Below, piece after piece: positions 6,785-10,533 of a DNA stretch of 10,533 nt; the stretch's first letter is position 1, and each line of letters begins with the position of its first letter. The notes beneath the pieces were generated by a model. That model searched no databases. It was not told where the DNA came from and was given only the letters and a program-made list of their open reading frames with translations. The position numbers were made by a program, and so were the translations under genes. This DNA comes from an uncultured bacterium (GTDB lineage: Bacteria; Cyanobacteriota; Vampirovibrionia; Gastranaerophilales; Gastranaerophilaceae), in assembly GCA_949286405.1 (NCBI GenBank), contig CASECH010000151.1, forward strand, positions 1-10,533, written 5' to 3'.

Positions 6785-7410
6785 TGAACAGTTTAAAAAA
6801 TTTAAAAAAAGAATTGATTGAATATGGTAAACTTTGCGGTAAAAAAAATATGACTCCCGGAATATCAGGTAATATTTCTGCTAGATGTGGTGATGGAATT
6901 TTGATTACAGTGTCTGGATCTGCAAATGGTTATTTGTCAGAGGATGATTTTGTGCTTATTGATTTTAATGGAAATATAATTGATGGAGATAAAAAACCGT
7001 CATCTGAAAAAATGCTTCATATTGAGTATTACAAACAAAGACCTGATATAAATTATATTTTGCATATGCATTCTCCTTACCTAAGTACATTTGCTGCTTG
7101 TAGAATTGCTTTGGATGAGCCTATTATGCCTGAAAATATTTTTTATTTTGGACAGATTCCTTTAGCTGAGTATGGACTTCCATCATCTAAAGATTTAGTT
7201 GATAAAACTTCTGTATATTTTAAAGATTACAATGTTATTTTAATGGCAAATCATGGTGTAATTGTCGGAGATAGTGATTTGAAAAGTGCGTATTTGAAAT
7301 TAGAGTTAGCTGAGTCTTATGCACAGGTGATATTAAATACAAAGCTGCTTGGTGGAGCTGTTTCGTTGAATGATTTTCAGGTAAGTGAAATAAATTCTCT
7401 GAAAAAATAA
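6784..7410 (+). CDS. class II aldolase/adducin-family protein (FucA/AraD/MtnB-like)
   Basis: A zinc-dependent sugar-phosphate enzyme of the class II aldolase fold, 208 residues, close to the size of L-fuculose-1-phosphate aldolase. Visible family motifs are GNISAR (30-35), the catalytic glutamate E75 in KPSSEK, the zinc histidines H94 and H96 in HMHSP, and the third zinc histidine H157 in NHG. All metal and catalytic positions are intact, so it is probably active. The family includes fuculose-, rhamnulose- and other aldolases, ribulose-5-phosphate 4-epimerase and methylthioribulose-1-phosphate dehydratase. The motifs do not let me choose between them. The ATG overlaps the lptD-like stop by one base, and AGGGAAG about eight bases upstream can serve as Shine-Dalgarno. 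No kinase, isomerase or sugar transporter lies nearby, and both flanks are lipid A/LPS genes, which is an unusual setting. Confidence 0.88.
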   Translation: MNSLKNLKKELIEYGKLCGKKNMTPGISGNISARCGDGILITVSGSANGYLSEDDFVLIDFNGNIIDGDKKPSSEKMLHIEYYKQRPDINYILHMHSPYLSTFAACRIALDEPIMPENIFYFGQIPLAEYGLPSSKDLVDKTSVYFKDYNVILMANHGVIVGDSDLKSAYLKLELAESYAQVILNTKLLGGAVSLNDFQVSEINSLKK

Positions 7411-7417
7411 AATGTTG

Positions 7418-7426
7418 TGATATAAT
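7418..7426 (+). promoter_or_regulatory. extended -10 promoter inside the operon, before lpxI
   Basis: TGATATAAT is a perfect extended -10 (TGn followed by the full consensus hexamer TATAAT at 7421-7426). It lies in the 43-base gap between the aldolase and lpxI. Extended -10 promoters can work without a good -35, and none is seen here. Transcription would begin near 7433, about 20 bases before the GTG of lpxI, leaving room for the AGAGGA Shine-Dalgarno at 7439-7444. This would let lpxI-lpxB be made independently of the upstream genes. Confidence 0.55.
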
Positions 7427-7453
7427 TGTTTTGGAAAAAGAGGAATATTAGTC

Positions 7454-8269
7454 GTGTCAATAATGTTGGAAAATAAACAAGGATTAATTGCAGGAGATGG
7501 AACTTTACCTGTAAAAATGGCGCAGTACGCTAAAGAAAACGGTTTTGAAGTTGTTTGTATTTCTTTAGCTAAAGATAATTTGAGACAACTAAAAAAATAT
7601 TGTTCAAAAGTATATTCTTGTCATCCAGGAGAAGTTAATAGAATTGAACAAATTTTAAAAGATGAAGAAATTAAACAAGCTACTTTTTTAGGCAAAGTTC
7701 ATAAAAGAGTTCTTTTACAATTACATAAGTTTGATTCAAGGGCGATTGAGTTATTAAAAGCGGCACAAAGATTGAATGATGATGAAGTTATGCTGATGAT
7801 AGTAAATGAATTTGAAAAAATTGGTATAACAGTATTGGATCAGACTATATTTATAAAAAATTGTATGATTCCAGCAGGTGTTTTGGGAAAATTAAAACCG
7901 ACAAAAGAGCAGCTGGAGGACGTAAATTATGGATTTTGGCTAGCAAAAGAAATGGGCAAAATTGATGTAGGGCAGTCAGTAGTTATTAAAGATAAGATGA
8001 TTATGGCAGTAGAAGCTATTGAAGGCACAGATATGTGTATCAAAAGAGGTTCTAAGTTAGCTAAAAAAGATGCAGTTGTTGTAAAAGTTTCAAAACCATC
8101 ACAGGATAAACGTTTTGATATTCCTGCAATTGGTTTGAGAACTTTGAAAACTATGCAAAAATATAAGGCAAATTTGATTGCAGTAGAAGCAAATGAAACT
8201 ATTATTGTAGATCAGGAAAAAGTTATCCAATTTGCAGATGATAACAATATTGTAATTATGGCTGTATAA
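7454..8269 (+). CDS. lpxI: UDP-2,3-diacylglucosamine pyrophosphatase LpxI
   Basis: LpxI hydrolyses UDP-2,3-diacylglucosamine to lipid X (2,3-diacylglucosamine 1-phosphate) and UMP, the fourth step of lipid A synthesis, on the cytoplasmic side of the inner membrane. It replaces LpxH, which E. coli uses, and is an unrelated fold (DUF1009). The protein is 271 residues, near the usual 270-285. N-terminal GLIAGDGTLPV (10-20) and the middle AVEAIEGTD (185-193) are typical. The C-terminal QDKRFDIPAIG (217-227) carries the aspartates D218 and D222, one of which should match the conserved catalytic aspartate of the Caulobacter enzyme. The GTG at 7454 is preferred over the ATG at 7463 because AGAGGA (7439-7444) lies nine bases before it. 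The lpxB start follows two bases after its stop, so the enzymes of two consecutive steps are co-translated. Confidence 0.93.
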   Translation: MSIMLENKQGLIAGDGTLPVKMAQYAKENGFEVVCISLAKDNLRQLKKYCSKVYSCHPGEVNRIEQILKDEEIKQATFLGKVHKRVLLQLHKFDSRAIELLKAAQRLNDDEVMLMIVNEFEKIGITVLDQTIFIKNCMIPAGVLGKLKPTKEQLEDVNYGFWLAKEMGKIDVGQSVVIKDKMIMAVEAIEGTDMCIKRGSKLAKKDAVVVKVSKPSQDKRFDIPAIGLRTLKTMQKYKANLIAVEANETIIVDQEKVIQFADDNNIVIMAV

Positions 8270-8271
8270 AA

Positions 8272-9396
8272 ATGAAAAAGATTTTTGTTGTTACCGGAGA
8301 ATATTCAGGAGATATCCATGCAGGTAAGGTTATTGAGTGCTTGAAAAAGCAGTATCCGGAACTTGTTGTTGAGGGTATTGGTGGTGAAAATCTTAGAAAA
8401 GCAGGTGCAAAGTTATTTTCTGATCAAAAAAAGATGGGTGCTGTGGGACTTTCTCCTAAAATAATTATTGATCATTTAAGCTTGGGGAAACGTCTTGTAG
8501 ATTATCTAACTAAAAAGTTTAAGCCTGATTTGGTTTTATTGATAGATTATGGTGCTTTTAATTTATCAATATCTAAATTTTTAAAAAAAGCAGGTATAAA
8601 AGTTTTTTATTATATTCCTCCTCAAGTTTGGGCTAGTAGGAAATGGCGGATTAATACAATTAAAAAGAATATTGATAAAGTATTGTGTATATTTCCTTTT
8701 GAAAAGGATTTATACGAAAGTTATGGAATCCCTACCCATTATTGTGGGCATCCATTAGTTTCTCAGTTGCCAGAAAAAGCAGATAAAATAGAATTTTTTG
8801 AAAAGCATGGATTTGATATTAATAAAAGACTTGTATCAATATTTCCTGGATCAAGAGTCTTTGAGCTTAAGTATTTGATGGATGTTTTTGTAAAATCGGC
8901 TAAAGAATTACAAAAAAGGCATCCTGATTTGCAGTTTTGTATTTCTCAAGCTCCAAATTTGAAAGATGATGTCTATAAAAAATATTTGAAAGATGCTGAT
9001 TTTAAAGTTATAAAAGGTGAAAATCAGGCTCTGTTGAGTGTATCTGATGCATTGATTCTAGCTTCAGGAACTGTTGCTTTAGAAGCTGCTTTGTACCAGT
9101 CCCCAATGATAATTGCTTATAGAGGACCGTATTTATTTTATTTGATTTATTTATTAGTAAGGTGTATAAAGATGGTATCTTTGCCTAATATAATTGCAAA
9201 TAAGATAATAGTTCCGGAAATAATTGAAAATAAGGTTTCTGTAAATAACATTGTATATGAGATAGAAAAGCTTTTATTTGATAGAGCGTATAGAGAAGAT
9301 AATATTAAACAATTAGGAGAAGTTAAAGCTTTATTGTCGGAAAAAATTTCATCTGAAGAAGTTGCAAATGAGATTGCAAAAGAGCTTGCCTTGTAA
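8272..9396 (+). CDS. lpxB: lipid-A-disaccharide synthase LpxB
   Basis: LpxB joins lipid X to UDP-2,3-diacylglucosamine, giving the tetraacyl disaccharide 1-phosphate of lipid A with release of UDP. It is a family GT19 peripheral glycosyltransferase of the inner membrane. The 374 residues are close to the E. coli 382. Motifs in order are the N-terminal TGEYSGD (8-14), YYIPPQVWASRKWR (113-126), FPFEKDLYESYGIP (141-154), CGHP (158-161), FPGSR with R195 matching E. coli R201 (191-195), ASGTVALEAAL (264-274) and SLPNIIANKIIVPE (303-316). D92 in LIDYGAFN lines up with the catalytic D98 of E. coli. The neighbouring PDF of E. coli is replaced by GAF, which resembles the IDYPGFN form found in Bacteroidetes-type enzymes. 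The ATG follows the lpxI stop by two bases with no clear Shine-Dalgarno, so it depends on translational coupling. No strong terminator follows. Confidence 0.96.
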   Translation: MKKIFVVTGEYSGDIHAGKVIECLKKQYPELVVEGIGGENLRKAGAKLFSDQKKMGAVGLSPKIIIDHLSLGKRLVDYLTKKFKPDLVLLIDYGAFNLSISKFLKKAGIKVFYYIPPQVWASRKWRINTIKKNIDKVLCIFPFEKDLYESYGIPTHYCGHPLVSQLPEKADKIEFFEKHGFDINKRLVSIFPGSRVFELKYLMDVFVKSAKELQKRHPDLQFCISQAPNLKDDVYKKYLKDADFKVIKGENQALLSVSDALILASGTVALEAALYQSPMIIAYRGPYLFYLIYLLVRCIKMVSLPNIIANKIIVPEIIENKVSVNNIVYEIEKLLFDRAYREDNIKQLGEVKALLSEKISSEEVANEIAKELAL

Positions 9397-9487
9397 TAAT
9401 CTTTAATAAAAAGTTCTATATTGTGCAATTTTTTCTTTTTTATTGTGTTTATTTATATGTAAGGTTAGTAATTTTTTGTATGTGTAT

Positions 9488-10533
9488 ATGATAAATTCTG
9501 TTTCAAATTTGAATACTGCAGGTACTTATAATTCCCCCTTTAAGGATAAGGAGGGTAAGTATTTTTTGAATTCAAAAAAAGAGATTGAGCAAGTAAAAGA
9601 AGGCGGGAAAGAAGGTAAGACTAATAAATTATCAAAAACTGTTGCAATAGGTGCATTAGTTGCAGGTTTTGGATCTTTAGCTTTGATTAGAGGTTTTGCA
9701 TCGAAAGGTGCTGGAAAATATTTAGCTAAGTTGAAACTCAAACTAGAACAGAAAATTGCCAATATAAAGGCTGGAAAAACTGCCAGTAAATTTGAAGAAT
9801 TTTACATTGTATCATTGAGAGCTGTTGATTCCTTTATGAAAAAATCTGAAAGTATTAATAATATAACTTCTTGGAAGGATGTAGGATTTCAACGTTTAAT
9901 GTGGGGAAAAAATGGTAATTTAAAAATTACAAGAAAGATGCATGAAGCAGTTACCAAATTGTTTGAAAAAATCGGTCGAAATACTGTAATAAATTCTTAT
10001 GGTGTGACAAATAAAAAGTTTGAAAAATTTTTCCAACATCTTGAAGGGATTAATTCTAATCTTGATGTAGGCTCAGCTGATAAAGTTATAAATATTAACG
10101 GAGTGGAAAAAACTCTAAAAGAATGGTTAGCTGATGCTGCAAATATAAGAGCTCAAATAAATACAAATATTGAAAAAGGTTTTGGAAAAGATGCAAGAAT
10201 TTCAAGATACAGACAAATGCGTCATTCTGTATCCGGATTATTTGATTATTTTTGGTCTAAGAATTTTAAATCAGTAAAATCATTATATTCAAAAGATGTG
10301 TGGCAGACATTTATTGCTGATGATTATATTAAAGCTGACAAGATGAATATGGCAAATAATGTTGCAAAATTGCGTCAGGTAATTACTCATGATGTAATAG
10401 ATAACTATAAAGCAACGACTTTGGCGTTGGATAATATTGATAAATTTTTAGATCCTGCTGATCGTTCATCAAGAGAAATTGTAAGAAAAATAAGAAATCA
10501 TTTAACTGCATATAAAAAATTGTCAGGTACGAA
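9488..10533 (+). CDS. unrecognised protein with one membrane segment, 3' end beyond the window
   Basis: A plus-strand frame stays open from the ATG at 9488 to the last base, giving at least 348 codons. It is clearly coding: no stop over more than 1 kb of AT-rich DNA and codon use like its neighbours. I do not recognise the family. The N-terminus (MINSVSNLNTAGTYNSPF) is polar and lacks a signal peptide. Residues about 30-50 are charged, and about 51-70 (TVAIGALVAGFGSLALIRGF) form one hydrophobic, glycine-rich segment. The rest is a mostly helical, lysine- and asparagine-rich domain, with long amphipathic stretches such as the region around residues 285-345. No catalytic motif stands out and no cysteines are visible in this part. 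The start is uncertain because no Shine-Dalgarno lies at the right distance. GTG at 9482 and TTG at 9476 are in frame, and AAGG at 9461 would suit the TTG. The 91 bases after lpxB contain T-rich tracts but no clear terminator, so it may be transcribed partly from the envelope operon. Confidence 0.8.
   Translation, partial: MINSVSNLNTAGTYNSPFKDKEGKYFLNSKKEIEQVKEGGKEGKTNKLSKTVAIGALVAGFGSLALIRGFASKGAGKYLAKLKLKLEQKIANIKAGKTASKFEEFYIVSLRAVDSFMKKSESINNITSWKDVGFQRLMWGKNGNLKITRKMHEAVTKLFEKIGRNTVINSYGVTNKKFEKFFQHLEGINSNLDVGSADKVININGVEKTLKEWLADAANIRAQINTNIEKGFGKDARISRYRQMRHSVSGLFDYFWSKNFKSVKSLYSKDVWQTFIADDYIKADKMNMANNVAKLRQVITHDVIDNYKATTLALDNIDKFLDPADRSSREIVRKIRNHLTAYKKLSGT

Noticed and set aside
9405..9444. 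Possible terminator after lpxB (AATAAAAAG ... CTTTTTTATT inverted repeat)
   Set aside because: The stem is nearly all A-T, needs a bulge, has a loop of about 21 bases and no proper T-run after it; not stable enough to support a call.
9147..9762. Minus-strand open frames over the end of lpxB and the start of the terminal gene
   Set aside because: Both are complements of clearly coding plus-strand sequence.

Overview
The window is AT-rich bacterial chromosome from a diderm (outer-membrane-bearing) organism. It carries lipid A synthesis genes (LpxI and LpxB), an LptD-like outer-membrane assembly protein and a PcsB/EnvC-like murein hydrolase. LpxI rather than LpxH, low GC, a Bacteroidetes-like LpxB signature, a divergent short LptD and many lysine/asparagine/isoleucine-rich proteins fit a host-associated, low-GC diderm. 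My best guess is the non-photosynthetic cyanobacterial relatives (Melainabacteria/Gastranaerophilales). That placement is an inference from style, not from a marker-gene comparison.

Layout: (1) Positions 1-206 hold the tail of an unseen plus-strand transcription unit, closed by a strong GNRA-loop terminator at 56-82, then about 120 bases with nothing recognisable. (2) On the minus strand, read from about 3300 down to 207, a large P-loop/TPR protein is followed by rsmG, whose start overlaps the end of the TPR gene. (3) A short divergent intergenic region lies around 3244-3358. (4) On the plus strand, from 3359 to 9396, a compact envelope operon contains a 34-codon membrane microprotein, an M23 murein hydrolase with an N-terminal coiled coil, an LptD-like protein, a class II aldolase, lpxI and lpxB. 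An internal extended -10 promoter lies just before lpxI. (5) From 9488 to the window edge runs the first 348 codons of an unrecognised protein with one membrane segment, cut off by the window end.

The plus-strand cluster mostly builds the envelope. LpxI and LpxB perform consecutive steps of lipid A synthesis, the LptD-like protein would insert finished LPS into the outer membrane, and the M23 enzyme would cut peptidoglycan. The class II aldolase has no obvious place in this pathway. Three of the six operon genes start at GTG or TTG with visible Shine-Dalgarno sequences. I see no mobile elements, CRISPR arrays, tRNAs or rRNAs. No clear-cut new defence or mobile system is visible. The best leads are the STAND-like TPR protein with altered Walker motifs, the microprotein, the aldolase inside the lipid A operon, the LptD C-terminal tail and the unrecognised terminal gene.
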